64,000 nt of DNA, taken from the NCBI GenBank assembly GCA_963837325.1, contig CAWIMV010000001.1, positions 1,798,001 to 1,862,000 of the forward strand, written 5' to 3'. Below are positions 1-8,872 of the stretch, piece after piece. Made by a program: the position numbers and the translations under genes. Positions within the stretch are counted from its first letter, which is position 1. Each line of letters begins with the position of its first letter. A model generated the notes under the pieces. That model was given only the letters and a program-made list of their open reading frames with translations. It was not told where the DNA came from and did not search any database. The stretch comes from CAVQKZ01 sp963837325. Its GTDB lineage: Bacteria > Actinomycetota > Actinomycetes > Mycobacteriales > Jatrophihabitantaceae.

Positions 1-500
1 GCGGCCTCACCCAGCGAGACCGTCCAGTCGGCCGGCATCGCGGGATTGACCATGCGCCACCCCAGCGTGGTCGAGTGCAGGGTCTCCGGACCGGCGGGGA
101 AGCCCTTTGCTGGTTTCAGCAGCACCCATGGCGCCCGGCTCATCGACTCGACGCCACCGGCGACCGCGAGTGAGGCGTCACCGACCGCCACGGCCCGGTT
201 GGCCTCGATCAGCGCCTCCATCCCGGAGCCGCACAGCCGGTTGACCGTCACGCCCGGCACCGACGTGGGCAGGCCGGCCAGCAGCGCGGCCATGCGGGCG
301 ACGTCCCGGTTGTCCTCACCGGCACCGTTCGCGTCGCCGAAGAAGACGTCGTCGATCGCGGCCTGATCCAGGCCCGGCGCCCGCTCCACCAGCGAGCGGA
401 CCACGTGCGCAGCGAGATCATCCGGGCGCATCCCGGCCAACGCCCCGCCGTATCGCCCGACCGGGGTTCGGACGGCGTCGAGGATGAATACGTCGGTCAT
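1..500 (-). CDS. Acetyl-CoA acyltransferase (thiolase), N-terminal part, cut by window edge
   Basis: The reverse strand from ATG at 500 reads a thiolase N-terminus that runs off the left edge. It opens with a DAVRTPVGRYGG-type start and carries the nucleophile motif NRLCGSGMEA with Cys at residue 90, followed by GGVESMSRAPW, which is standard for the family. Thiolases cleave beta-ketoacyl-CoA with CoA or condense acetyl-CoA. It begins 5 bases after the stop of the MetE-like gene and is the most distal visible gene of the cou-like operon, so it could offer a thiolytic alternative to the hydrolytic cleavage expected from the amidohydrolase upstream. The C-terminal catalytic Cys and His lie outside the window. 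Confidence 0.9.
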   Translation of the reverse strand, partial: MTDVFILDAVRTPVGRYGGALAGMRPDDLAAHVVRSLVERAPGLDQAAIDDVFFGDANGAGEDNRDVARMAALLAGLPTSVPGVTVNRLCGSGMEALIEANRAVAVGDASLAVAGGVESMSRAPWVLLKPAKGFPAGPETLHSTTLGWRMVNPAMPADWTVSLGEA

Positions 501-505
501 CGCGG

Positions 506-1624
506 TCAGCCCCACACCTCGGCGGCGGTCTCGACGATGAGCCGGAGCTTGGCGATCTCGTCGTCGAGCGTGAGGTTGTTGCCCTCGACAGTGGACGAGA
601 AGCCGCACTGGCCGGACAGGCACAGCTGCTCGAGCGGCACGTACTTCGCCGCCTCGTCGATTCGCCGCTTCAGGTCGTCCTTGGATTCCAGCTCGGGCCG
701 CTTGGTCGTCACCAGGCCGAGCACGACCATCTTGCCCGGAGGGACGAAGCGCAGCGGCTCAAAGCCGCCGGAGCGCGCGTCGTCGTACTCGAGGAAGAAG
801 CCGTCGACGTTCAGGTCGCCGAACAGCGCCTCGGCCACGAAGTCGTAGCCGCCCTCGGCCGTCCAGGACGACCGGAAGTTGCCGCGGCACATGTGCGTGG
901 TGACCCGCAGTTCCGGCGGACGCCCGGCCAGTGCGGTGTTGATCTGGCGGATGTAGCGCTCGTGCTGGTGTTCGGCGTCGCCGCCCTTCGACGTGAGCTC
1001 GGCCCGCTGGGCCGGGTCGTTGAGGTAGGCCAGGCTGGTGTCGTCGAGCTGCAGGTAGGTGCAGCCCAGCGCGGCGATCTCGGCGACCTGCTTGGCATAC
1101 GCCCCGGACAGGTCGGCCCAGAACTCGTCCTCGTCCGGGTACACCGACTTGTCGATCGCGGCCGGGCCGCCGCGGTAGTGCACCATGCTCGGCGACGGGA
1201 TCGTGAGCTTCGGGGTCGCCGTCGTGACGACCGACTTCAGGAATTCGAAGTCCGCGCCGAAGATCGGCCCGTCCAGCCCGATCTTGCCGTCGACCTTGAG
1301 CGCGGCCGATGTGAAGTCCAGGTCGCCCTGCGCGTTGCGGAAGTGCACCTGGATCTGCTCGGTGGTGCGGCTGACGCCGTGCAACTGGTAGATGAAATCC
1401 ATGTGCCACGACGTGCGCCGGAACTCGCCGTCGGTCGCACTCTGCAGGCCGATGTCCTCCTGCATGCGCACGACGTCGCGGATGGCGGCGTCCTCGACTG
1501 CGCGCAACTGCTCAGCGGTGATGGTGCCGTCGGCGTACTCGGCTCGGGCGGCGAGCACGCTCTGCGGCCGCAGCAGGCTGCCGACGTGGTCGGCTCGAAA
1601 GGGGGGTTCGCTACGAAGGGTCAC
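506..1624 (-). CDS. Cobalamin-independent methionine synthase-like (MetE C-terminal family) protein
   Basis: The protein is 372 aa, about half the length of true MetE, and corresponds to its C-terminal catalytic barrel. RADHVGSLLRP at 11-20 is the family start. The expected zinc ligands are visible: His244 and Cys246 in THMCRGN, probably Glu279, and Cys340 in SGQCGF. Short MetE-like proteins transfer methyl groups to thiols or are of unknown role. The start is GTG at 1624; an ATG two bases upstream is followed at once by a stop. It sits between the MaoC and thiolase genes of a phenylpropanoid operon, so a role as methyl acceptor for methoxylated aromatics is conceivable, but that is inference. 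Confidence 0.8.
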   Translation of the reverse strand: MTLRSEPPFRADHVGSLLRPQSVLAARAEYADGTITAEQLRAVEDAAIRDVVRMQEDIGLQSATDGEFRRTSWHMDFIYQLHGVSRTTEQIQVHFRNAQGDLDFTSAALKVDGKIGLDGPIFGADFEFLKSVVTTATPKLTIPSPSMVHYRGGPAAIDKSVYPDEDEFWADLSGAYAKQVAEIAALGCTYLQLDDTSLAYLNDPAQRAELTSKGGDAEHQHERYIRQINTALAGRPPELRVTTHMCRGNFRSSWTAEGGYDFVAEALFGDLNVDGFFLEYDDARSGGFEPLRFVPPGKMVVLGLVTTKRPELESKDDLKRRIDEAAKYVPLEQLCLSGQCGFSSTVEGNNLTLDDEIAKLRLIVETAAEVWG

Positions 1625-1682
1625 ATCTCGACCTTAGGACGGGCGACCGTAGCCGCCAACGGACGGGTTGGGTGCACCGAAG

Positions 1683-2138
1683 TCACCGGTACAAGCGGAA
1701 GATCGGCTGGGCCACGCACGCGGGCTTGGCCGCGCCGTCGCGTTCGATCACTGCATCGACGGTGACCTGGACGCCGCCTTCGATCTGGTCCACCGCCGCC
1801 AGGGTGGCGGTGGCCCGAACCTTCGAACCGACCGGCACCGGGTCCGGGAAGCGCACCTTCCCCAACCCGTAGTTGACCTTCGTTCGGGCCTCGCGGACGT
1901 CGAGGAGCTCTGTCCACATCGGGATGAGCAGCGCCAAGGTCAGGTAGCCGTGCGCGATGGTCGTCCCGAACGGCCCGTCGGCGGCCCGTTCCGGATCGGT
2001 GTGGATCCATTGGTGGTCCCCAGTGGCTGCGGCGAACGTATCGATGCGGTGCTGGTCGATCTCGACCCAGGAACTGGTGCCGAGGTTCTGGCCGACCAGC
2101 GGCGCCAGCTCGGCCAGGGTGTCGACGACGGTACTCAT
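1683..2138 (-). CDS. MaoC-like enoyl-CoA hydratase
   Basis: This 151-aa hot-dog-fold protein contains the MaoC hydratase motif: an AAxxD..WIH segment (FAAATGDHQWIHTD, about residues 35-48) followed by the FGTTIAHGYLTL segment. The family adds water across an enoyl-CoA double bond. In a p-coumarate-type pathway it would hydrate the coumaroyl-CoA side chain, as proposed for CouM. ATG at 2138 is chosen because its ATGA overlaps the stop of the acyl-CoA synthetase gene, implying coupled translation; the open frame continues upstream but without family similarity. Confidence 0.88.
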   Translation of the reverse strand: MSTVVDTLAELAPLVGQNLGTSSWVEIDQHRIDTFAAATGDHQWIHTDPERAADGPFGTTIAHGYLTLALLIPMWTELLDVREARTKVNYGLGKVRFPDPVPVGSKVRATATLAAVDQIEGGVQVTVDAVIERDGAAKPACVAQPIFRLYR

Positions 2139-3661
2139 GTGGGCTCCTCGCGAATGGGTTCGGCGGCGGTTCGCAGGTCCTGCTTGCGTACCTTGCCCGT
2201 GGCGGTGCGGGGCAGATCGGCGACGAACCGGACGTGCTTGGGCAACTTGAAGCCGGCCAGGGTGGCGGTCAGGGCCGAGCGCAGTGACTGCTCGTCCCAT
2301 GCCGCGGCATCGGAGACGACGACGAAGGCGAGACCCACCTCGCCCCACCGCTCGTCCGGCGTGGCGATGACCGCGCAGTCCACAACCCCTGGCAGGGCAT
2401 TGATCGCCGTCTCGACCTCAGCTGGATAGATGTTCTCGCCGCCGGAGATGATGACGTCCTTGAGGCGATCGACGACGTAGCCCCAGCCGTCCTGGTCGAT
2501 CCGCACGACGTCGCCGGAGTGAAACCAGCCCTCAGCCAGGGCGGCCGCGGTGTCTGCGGGCCGGTTCCAGTAACCGCGGAAGACGTTGAGGCCGCGTACC
2601 AGCAGCTCCCCGGTGTCGGCTCGCGCCTGATCCCCGGGCAGTTCGGCGAGCGAGACGTCGGTGAAGAAGTGCGGCACGCCCATCGAGACCGGGCGCTCGC
2701 GGGCGCCGTCGGGCACGGCCAGGAAGACGCCCGGCGATGCTTCGGTCATCCCGTAGCCCTGCAGGATCTCCACACCGCGGCGCTGCCAGGCGACGGCAAC
2801 CCGCTCGGCGACCATCGAGCCCCCGTAGATGACAAACCGCAACGAACTCAGATCGGTGCGCGTGAACGCCGGGTGGTCGCACAGCATCTGCAACATCGTC
2901 GGCACCGCCGAGAACGAGGCGATGCGCTGCTGCTCTATGGCGGCGAGCATCCAGTCCGGGTCGAACTTGGGCGCCACCACGACGGTGCCGCCCTTGAAGA
3001 TCGTCGGCAGGCTCACCTGGCCGAGGCCGGTGGCGTGGAACAGCGGCGCGGTGCACAGCGCGACGTCGGTGGACAGGACGTCCGCGTGGGCGAGCTGGTT
3101 CATGGTGTTGAACGTCAGGTTGGCGTGGGTGAGCACCGCGCCCTTGGGCCGGCCGGTCGTGCCGCTCGTGTACAGAATCACCAAGTCATCGGACAGCTCG
3201 ATGTCACCGGCCGGGACTGCCCGCGGGTGGGCTGCCGCGATCACTTCGTCGTAGGAGCCCGAGCCGTCGTCGGCTGTGAACAGCACCGTCGGCGCGTCCG
3301 CCGCGGCGCCGGCGGCAAGGGGATTGGCCGTGTTCGGGCCGAGAACGAGCACCACCGGCTGAGCATCAGCCAGCAGCACATCGATCTCCGGGCCGGTCAG
3401 CCGCGTGTTCAGCGGCACGAAGATCGCGCCCAGCCGACCCGAGGCGAAGAACGTCTCGAACGTGGCGATGTCGTTCGGGCCGAGATAGGCGACCCGGCCG
3501 CCACGCTTCACGCCGAGCTCAGCCAGCCCGCCCGCGAGCCGGTCGACGCGCTCGGCGAGGGCCGCATAACTGAGTTGCCGGTCGCCCTGGCGTAGCGCGA
3601 TCTTGCCCGCGCTGATGCGGGCGCGCCGCGACGGCCAGCTGCCCAGCCCGTAGTCCGGCAC
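2135..3661 (-). CDS. Acyl-CoA synthetase (AMP-forming), hydroxycinnamate-CoA ligase type
   Basis: A 508-aa ANL-superfamily ligase. The phosphate-binding loop LYTSGTTGRPKG is at about 163-174, YGMTE near 300, the SGD..GY hinge in the last third (WFHSGDVVRIDQDGWGY), and a GKVRK segment near the C-terminus carries the catalytic Lys. It would activate a carboxylate as acyl-AMP and then acyl-CoA. Its neighbours (MaoC, SDR, amidohydrolase, MFS, MarR) match the p-hydroxycinnamate catabolic set described in Rhodococcus, where CouL has this role. It is 3 bases from the amidohydrolase gene upstream and overlaps the MaoC start. Substrate is inferred from context only. Confidence 0.88.
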   Translation of the reverse strand: MPDYGLGSWPSRRARISAGKIALRQGDRQLSYAALAERVDRLAGGLAELGVKRGGRVAYLGPNDIATFETFFASGRLGAIFVPLNTRLTGPEIDVLLADAQPVVLVLGPNTANPLAAGAAADAPTVLFTADDGSGSYDEVIAAAHPRAVPAGDIELSDDLVILYTSGTTGRPKGAVLTHANLTFNTMNQLAHADVLSTDVALCTAPLFHATGLGQVSLPTIFKGGTVVVAPKFDPDWMLAAIEQQRIASFSAVPTMLQMLCDHPAFTRTDLSSLRFVIYGGSMVAERVAVAWQRRGVEILQGYGMTEASPGVFLAVPDGARERPVSMGVPHFFTDVSLAELPGDQARADTGELLVRGLNVFRGYWNRPADTAAALAEGWFHSGDVVRIDQDGWGYVVDRLKDVIISGGENIYPAEVETAINALPGVVDCAVIATPDERWGEVGLAFVVVSDAAAWDEQSLRSALTATLAGFKLPKHVRFVADLPRTATGKVRKQDLRTAAEPIREEPT

Positions 3662-3664
3662 CGC

Positions 3665-4546
3665 TCACGGCTCCTGGGCGAGGAGTCCGAGCAACCGGGC
3701 CGCGTTGTCCTTGAGGATCAACTGCCGCACTTCGGGCTTGATGTCCAGCGTCTCGAAGTCGGCCAGCCAGCGGTCGGGAGTGATCACCGGGAAGTCCGAG
3801 CCGAACAGCACCTTGTCTCTCAGCAGGGTGTTGGCGCTGCGGACGAGTTGCGGCGGGAAGTACTTCGGTGACCAGCCGGACAGGTCGATGTGGACGTTGG
3901 CCTTGTGAGTGGCAATCGAGATTGCGGCGTCCTGCCATGGCACGGACGGGTGCGCGAGCACGATGCGCAGTTCGGGATGATCGGCGGCCACGTCGTCGAT
4001 CAGCATCGGGTCGGAGAACCGCAGCTTGATGCCCCGCCCGCCGGGCAGGCCCGCGCCGATCCCGGTCTGTCCGGTGTGGAAGACGATCGGCAATCCGAGT
4101 TCAGCCGCGGTGGCATAGAGCGGGTAGTGCGCGGCGTCGTTGGGCGCGAATGCCTGCAGCGACGGATGCAGCTTGAGCCCGCGGGCCCCGGCGGCGGCGA
4201 GGTCGCGCAACCGGGCGCTCGCCGAGGGGCCGTCGTGGGGATCGACAGAAGCGAACGCCATCAGCACGTCGTCGTGCGACGCCGCGTCGGCCACGATCTT
4301 CTCGCTGGACAGGGCGGGGTGCCCGGTGGCGGTGTGGGCGTCGACGGTGAAGACAACCGCGGCCAGATTGCGTTCGCGGTAGTAGGCGGCGATCTGGGCC
4401 AGGTCGGGCGTGCGATTGGTGCCGGCCTTGAAGTACTTCGCCGACGCGTCCAACAGTTCCTGGTCGAGCGAGCAGTGGCCGTGGCCGTCCGATTCGACGT
4501 GGACATGCGTGTCGATCGCTGTGACCGCGGCCAGATCGATCGGCAT
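3665..4546 (-). CDS. Amidohydrolase-2 family hydrolase, CouO-like beta-ketoacyl-CoA hydrolase
   Basis: A 293-aa TIM-barrel amidohydrolase of the Amidohydro_2 family. The N-terminal metal motif DTHVHVE (His14, His16), then VFHTGQTG, LAHPSVPW and the closing FGSDFPV with the catalytic Asp are all present. In Rhodococcus, an enzyme of this family (CouO) is assigned the metal-dependent hydrolysis of 4-hydroxyphenyl-beta-ketoacyl-CoA, giving the benzoate and acetyl-CoA. Its position between SDR and CoA ligase supports the same job here. The start ATG shares one base with the TGA of the SDR (TGATG). Other carboxylic-acid decarboxylases of this family cannot be excluded. Confidence 0.78.
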   Translation of the reverse strand: MPIDLAAVTAIDTHVHVESDGHGHCSLDQELLDASAKYFKAGTNRTPDLAQIAAYYRERNLAAVVFTVDAHTATGHPALSSEKIVADAASHDDVLMAFASVDPHDGPSASARLRDLAAAGARGLKLHPSLQAFAPNDAAHYPLYATAAELGLPIVFHTGQTGIGAGLPGGRGIKLRFSDPMLIDDVAADHPELRIVLAHPSVPWQDAAISIATHKANVHIDLSGWSPKYFPPQLVRSANTLLRDKVLFGSDFPVITPDRWLADFETLDIKPEVRQLILKDNAARLLGLLAQEP

Positions 4547-5460
4547 CAGTACGGCTCCGGGAAGTGCTGCCCGACCGGCTGGGCGTGCGCGGCGAACTCC
4601 TTGGGCCAGACGTCGGCGATGGCTTGCGCGGTCCAGCCGCCATCGGCGAAGGCAACCACGGTTTCAGACGGGTGCGACCACAGGGCAAGCCGGTCGCCCC
4701 CGAGCCCGATCGCCTGCCCGGTGATGCCGTCTGAGGCGCTGGAGGCGAGAAAGACCAACAGGCCGGCGACATCCTGGGGCGGTCCGAAGCTCAGCTCGCG
4801 GCGAGCGTACGGCGGCAGCGGCTGGCCGCTGTGCAGGGCGTCGACGTAGGGCTTGAGGAAGGGGGCGGTCTCGGTCATGCCGGTGGCCGCCACCGGGATG
4901 ACGGCGTTCACCGTGATGCCGGCCCGTTCGAGTTCCAACGCCCAGGTGCGGACCATCCCGACGATGCCGGCCTTCGCGGCTGCGTAGTTGGTCTGACCGA
5001 AGTTGCCGACCTGGCCCGTCGGCGAGCCTACGCAGATGATCCGCCCGCCTTCGGCCTGTTCACGCATCCGCACCGCGGCCGCCCGCACGCAGGTGAACGT
5101 CCCGCGCAGGTGCACCGCGATCACCGCGTCGAAGTCTTCGTCGGTCATCTTCCACAACACCGTGTCCCGCAGGATCCCGGCGTTCGTGACCAGGACATCG
5201 AGGCGGCCGAACTCCGCGACGGCGGTCTGCACCAGAGCGGTCGCCACATCGGACGAGCCGACCGCCCCGACGTGGGCGACGGCGCGTCCCCCAGCGGCCG
5301 CGATGGACTCGACCGCCGCGCGGGCGACCTCGGCGTCGACGTCGTTGACGACCACGGCGGCACCCTCGGCGGCCAGCGCTTGGGCGTAGGCCAGGCCGAG
5401 GCCGCGGCCGCCGCCGGTCACGATGGCGACCTTGCCGTCGAGTCGGGTCGCTGCGCTCAT
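4546..5460 (-). CDS. Short-chain dehydrogenase, beta-hydroxyacyl-CoA dehydrogenase type
   Basis: A 304-aa SDR with the cofactor motif TGGGRGLGLAYA near the N-terminus, NAG after strand 4, and the catalytic YxxxK in TNYAAAKAG. It is longer than the usual 250 aa because of a C-terminal extension of about 50 residues, as in the multifunctional beta-oxidation (HSD17B4-like) group. In context it would oxidise the beta-hydroxy-phenylpropionyl-CoA made by the MaoC hydratase to the beta-keto form (role proposed for CouN). It follows the MFS gene by about 25 bases and overlaps the amidohydrolase start. Confidence 0.85.
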   Translation of the reverse strand: MSAATRLDGKVAIVTGGGRGLGLAYAQALAAEGAAVVVNDVDAEVARAAVESIAAAGGRAVAHVGAVGSSDVATALVQTAVAEFGRLDVLVTNAGILRDTVLWKMTDEDFDAVIAVHLRGTFTCVRAAAVRMREQAEGGRIICVGSPTGQVGNFGQTNYAAAKAGIVGMVRTWALELERAGITVNAVIPVAATGMTETAPFLKPYVDALHSGQPLPPYARRELSFGPPQDVAGLLVFLASSASDGITGQAIGLGGDRLALWSHPSETVVAFADGGWTAQAIADVWPKEFAAHAQPVGQHFPEPY

Positions 5461-5484
5461 CCTGCTCCTTCGAATCGCCGTCAG

Positions 5485-7188
5485 CTACGCCAGCGACTCG
5501 GAGTTCATGAGCGTCTCGTGCGTACTGCCGTGCAACGCGAACAGCGCGAGCGCGGCCGCGATCACTGCGGCGATGCCGCAGACGACGTAGCCAAGGGAGT
5601 AGGCGTTGTCCAACGCGTGGAACGCGACATCCTTCAGCGGGTTGAACGGTACCGACTTGCCGTCCGGCAGCGTGACCTTCGACGGCACCGCGTTAGCGCC
5701 GAGCGGCCCGGAGTTCACCGCCCCGATTGCCTCCTGGAGTTTCACCTTCTCGCCCGGCGGGGCGTGCTCCGCCGACTTGTTGAACGCGGCCAACGCACTG
5801 CGCAATGCGGCGTTGGCGGCGACCTTTTCGTGGATCTCGCTGGCGGCACGGCTCAGCGCGATCGCGCCGATCACGGCCGGGCCGAGGGTGAAGCCGAAGT
5901 CGCGCAGCAGGCTGGTCGATCCACTCGCCATGCCGGCCAGGTTGTTCGGAACCGTGTTCACCGCAACTGCGGTCACCGCGGAAACCGCGAAGCCGAAGCC
6001 GATGCCGATCACGATCAACGGGGCGACGATCGGCGCCAACGACAGGTCGGTGGCGGTCGTCGCCGACATCCAGAAATCACCGATGCCGATGAGCAGGGCG
6101 CCGGATCCCAGCGCCCACTTGGGGTTGTAGCGCTCGAGGACGCGGTGGGTGATCGGCATCTGGAGCAGGCACATGCCCTGCAGCAGCACGAACGCGATGG
6201 ACGTCTTGAGCGGGCTGAACCCCTGGATCGCCGACAACCGGATACTGGTCGCGTAGGCCGTCCCCAGGAAGCTGAACATGCCCACCACGGTGACGATGGC
6301 CGCGATCGCGAACGCACGGTTGCGGAACAGGCTCAGCCGCAGCAGCGGCGCCTTCGAGCGGTTTTCCGCCATGACGAACAATACGAGGAACACGGCCGCG
6401 ACGATGAACCCGCCGATGACCTCGCCGCTGCGCCACCCGCTCGTCGGACCCTGGATCACGGCGAACAACAGCGCGAACAACGCGACGGCGATCGTGATCT
6501 GACCGGGCCAGTCCAGCGAGCGTCCTGCCGGCGCCGACGAGTTCTGGGCGAACAGAGCGGACACAGCCGCGCTGATCAAGGCCAGGACCAGCACCGCGAT
6601 GAAGGCCCAGCGCCAACTCGCGAACTCGTCGCTGCCGAACTTCATCTTCGCGCTGAGCCCGCCGAGCACCGGTGACACCAGCCCACCGGCCGACAGTGCG
6701 GCGGCCCAGATCGTGATCCCCCGCGCGCGGTGGTTCGCGGTGTGCGTTCCGGCCGCGACCATGGCCAGCGTCGTGGGGAACAGCGCGGCCGCGCCCACAC
6801 CGGCGATGATCTGGCCGGTCCACAGCACGAGCACGCGCGTGCCGGTGGACGATGACGCGCCGGGGGTGAGTACGGCGATGAGTTCGCCGACTGCGAGCAG
6901 CAGCGCGCCACCGACCAGCAGGCGCTTGCGGCCGAAGAGGTCACCCAGCACGCCGAACGTGAGCTCGAGCAGGGTCACCGGTACGAGGAACGCGTCGGAG
7001 ATCCAGGTGAGCTGCGACGACGTAGTGCCCAGGTCCTGCTGGAACAGGCCGTTGAGCACGGCGGGAATCGCCAGCGCCACTTGGCCGAGACACACGCCCA
7101 ATGCGGCCGCGACCAGCGTTCCGGTCGTCAGCTGCCGCGGCGAGTCGCTCAACTGCGTTTCACTGGGCGGAACGTCGGTGGTCGCCAC
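5485..7188 (-). CDS. MFS transporter of the DHA2 (14-helix) group, probable aromatic acid permease
   Basis: A 567-aa major facilitator with about 14 hydrophobic segments; a FGRKRLL loop follows the second or third helix. The GTG at 7188 is chosen because a GGAGG lies 7-8 bases upstream; an in-frame start 30 codons earlier lacks one. Between the last two helices a soluble insert of about 80 residues (from about 445 on, with many Ala, Lys and Glu) is present, as in several actinobacterial DHA2 proteins. Directly downstream of the MarR gene and upstream of the catabolic genes, it probably imports or exports the pathway aromatic (CouT-like position). Confidence 0.85.
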   Translation of the reverse strand: MATTDVPPSETQLSDSPRQLTTGTLVAAALGVCLGQVALAIPAVLNGLFQQDLGTTSSQLTWISDAFLVPVTLLELTFGVLGDLFGRKRLLVGGALLLAVGELIAVLTPGASSSTGTRVLVLWTGQIIAGVGAAALFPTTLAMVAAGTHTANHRARGITIWAAALSAGGLVSPVLGGLSAKMKFGSDEFASWRWAFIAVLVLALISAAVSALFAQNSSAPAGRSLDWPGQITIAVALFALLFAVIQGPTSGWRSGEVIGGFIVAAVFLVLFVMAENRSKAPLLRLSLFRNRAFAIAAIVTVVGMFSFLGTAYATSIRLSAIQGFSPLKTSIAFVLLQGMCLLQMPITHRVLERYNPKWALGSGALLIGIGDFWMSATTATDLSLAPIVAPLIVIGIGFGFAVSAVTAVAVNTVPNNLAGMASGSTSLLRDFGFTLGPAVIGAIALSRAASEIHEKVAANAALRSALAAFNKSAEHAPPGEKVKLQEAIGAVNSGPLGANAVPSKVTLPDGKSVPFNPLKDVAFHALDNAYSLGYVVCGIAAVIAAALALFALHGSTHETLMNSESLA

Positions 7189-7321
7189 GGAAGGCCTCCG
7201 GCAAAGAATGGAACCCAGGGCTAGGGCTGATTCGGCACGCTGCCACATGAACCCCGCGATGTACAGGTTTCCTGGCAAATCGGCAGGCCTCGTCGGCGGG
7301 GTCCTGGGCGAGCAACGAGCG

Positions 7322-7810
7322 TCAGTGAGCGGGCTGGTCGGCCAGCGCGGCTCGGCAGGCCAGCAGGCTCCTGCGGAACTCGGCGACTTGCCGCGCAGTC
7401 AGCCCGGAAACCATCCGCTCCTCCAGCGCGGCGACCTTCCCGCGGTACCGGTTGAGCAGCTTGCGGCCCTCGGGCGTCAGGGCCAGCACCAGCCGCCGCC
7501 GGTCGTCCGGGTCGCGGTGGCGCTCGATCAGTCCGAGCTGCTGCAGGGTCGTCACCAGGTCCGCCATGGACTGGGCCGTCACGAAAGAATTCCGGGCCAA
7601 CTGAGCCGAGGAGAGGTTCGGGTGCCGCTCGAGCACGGTCAGCGCGGTGTACTGCAGCGCGGACATCCCGATTGGGCGGAAGATGTCGTCGAGGTGCGAG
7701 CGCACTGCGAGTTCCAACTGCTTCTGCATGTACAGCAACGATGGTTGGCGCCCGGCCTTACCGGTCTTGCCCGCGGCGGCGGACTTGGTGCGCGATTTCG
7801 ATTCGGCCAA
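7322..7810 (-). CDS. MarR-family regulator, CouR-like
   Basis: A 162-aa protein with a basic, low-complexity N-terminus (about 25 residues rich in Lys, Ser and Ala) followed by the MarR winged helix: LSSAQLARNSFVTAQSMADL recognition region and the wing RDPDDRRRLVLALT. The likely start is TTG at 7810 with GGGGAG about 6 bases upstream. It heads the minus-strand cou-like operon. In Rhodococcus the matching regulator CouR is a MarR repressor released by p-coumaroyl-CoA; the same is inferred here. The 133-bp gap to the MFS gene probably carries an operator, but I could not define it confidently. Confidence 0.88.
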   Translation of the reverse strand: MAESKSRTKSAAAGKTGKAGRQPSLLYMQKQLELAVRSHLDDIFRPIGMSALQYTALTVLERHPNLSSAQLARNSFVTAQSMADLVTTLQQLGLIERHRDPDDRRRLVLALTPEGRKLLNRYRGKVAALEERMVSGLTARQVAEFRRSLLACRAALADQPAH

Positions 7811-7885
7811 GACGCTCCCCGACGATATGGATTCCTGACGGTTGGCTGCGCCTAGTGTGCCAGCATGTCGCGTCGGGGACCCGGT

Positions 7886-8872
7886 TTAGCCACCCAGTAC
7901 CGCCGGACGGTCGGCGTCCATGCTGTCCAATGTCGCCCAAACCGACGTCGGCAATTCGCGGGTGACCCAGTCGACATCGGTCGACGCCTGGTGCGCCGTC
8001 TGCATACCGGCGACGACGGCCGCCACCGTCGGGTGGCGGAGCGGGAACTGCAACGCGGCCTGCGGCAGAGTGCAACCGGCCGCTTCGCAGTGCTCGGCCA
8101 GCCGGCGAGCGTAGGCGAGAACGTCCCCGCGGGCCGGTTCGTAGTTGAAGTGGGCATCGTCGCGCGGATGCGGACGAGCCAACAGCCCGGAGTTGAACGG
8201 GGCAGCCGCGACCACCGAGACACCGCGGTCGGCGCACGCGTCGAGCAGTGGCTCACCCGACCGATCGGCCAGCGTCCACCTTCCGGCTAGCATCACGGCG
8301 TCGACGTCGGTCTCCGTCACGAACCGCAGCAACGCCGCGGTGAAGTTCATGCCCGCACCGATGGCGCCGACGACACCCTCGTCCCGCAGCCGTACCAGCG
8401 CGGGAACCGCCTCATGCAAGGCCTGCTCCATGTGCTTCTCTGCGTCGTGGATGTATACGATCTCGACGCGGTCCAGGCCCAGCCGCTCCAGACTGGCATC
8501 CAGGCTGCGGAGCACGCCGTCACGCGAGTAGTCCGGGTGGCGGGTCAACGTATCGGGCACGGCGAACCCGCCGTCGCCGAGGTCTGAACCGACTGGGTTC
8601 GGGTTGTCGACGAGCAGCCGGCCCACCTTGGTCGACACGACGAACTCCGACCGGGGCTTGTCCCCCAGTGCGGCGCCGAGGCGTCGCTCGGCCAGCCCGA
8701 GGCCGTAGTGCGGCGCGGTGTCGAAGTAGCGGACGCCGCCGTCCCATGCGGCAAGCACCGCCGCCCGCGCCGTCGCGTCGTCGATCGGCGCGTACAGATT
8801 GCCGATCGGTGCGGCACCGAAACCGAGCTCGGTCACGTACACGCTGGAATTCCCGAGCTGGGCCTGCTTCAC
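7886..8872 (-). CDS. Aldo/keto reductase, L-fucose (D-threo-aldose) 1-dehydrogenase type
   Basis: A 328-aa AKR barrel. YFDTAPHYG carries the catalytic Asp and Tyr, VSTKVGR the catalytic Lys, and VYIHD the active-site His. The family oxidises L-fucose and related aldoses with NAD(P) to the lactone. GTG at 8872 is chosen because its GTGA overlaps the lactonase stop; reading further upstream in frame gives no family sequence. It is the last gene of the L-fucose operon and would catalyse the first chemical step, feeding the lactonase next door. Confidence 0.85.
   Translation of the reverse strand: MKQAQLGNSSVYVTELGFGAAPIGNLYAPIDDATARAAVLAAWDGGVRYFDTAPHYGLGLAERRLGAALGDKPRSEFVVSTKVGRLLVDNPNPVGSDLGDGGFAVPDTLTRHPDYSRDGVLRSLDASLERLGLDRVEIVYIHDAEKHMEQALHEAVPALVRLRDEGVVGAIGAGMNFTAALLRFVTETDVDAVMLAGRWTLADRSGEPLLDACADRGVSVVAAAPFNSGLLARPHPRDDAHFNYEPARGDVLAYARRLAEHCEAAGCTLPQAALQFPLRHPTVAAVVAGMQTAHQASTDVDWVTRELPTSVWATLDSMDADRPAVLGG

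Noticed and set aside
4831..6675. 614-codon open frame antisense to the SDR and MFS genes
   Set aside because: Low-complexity, very rich in Arg, His, Asp and Gln, with no motif and no start signal; the opposite strand has two clear genes.
7189..7321. TGCCA...TGGCA inverted repeat between MFS and MarR genes as MarR operator
   Set aside because: Only 5-bp arms far apart; not distinguishable from chance.
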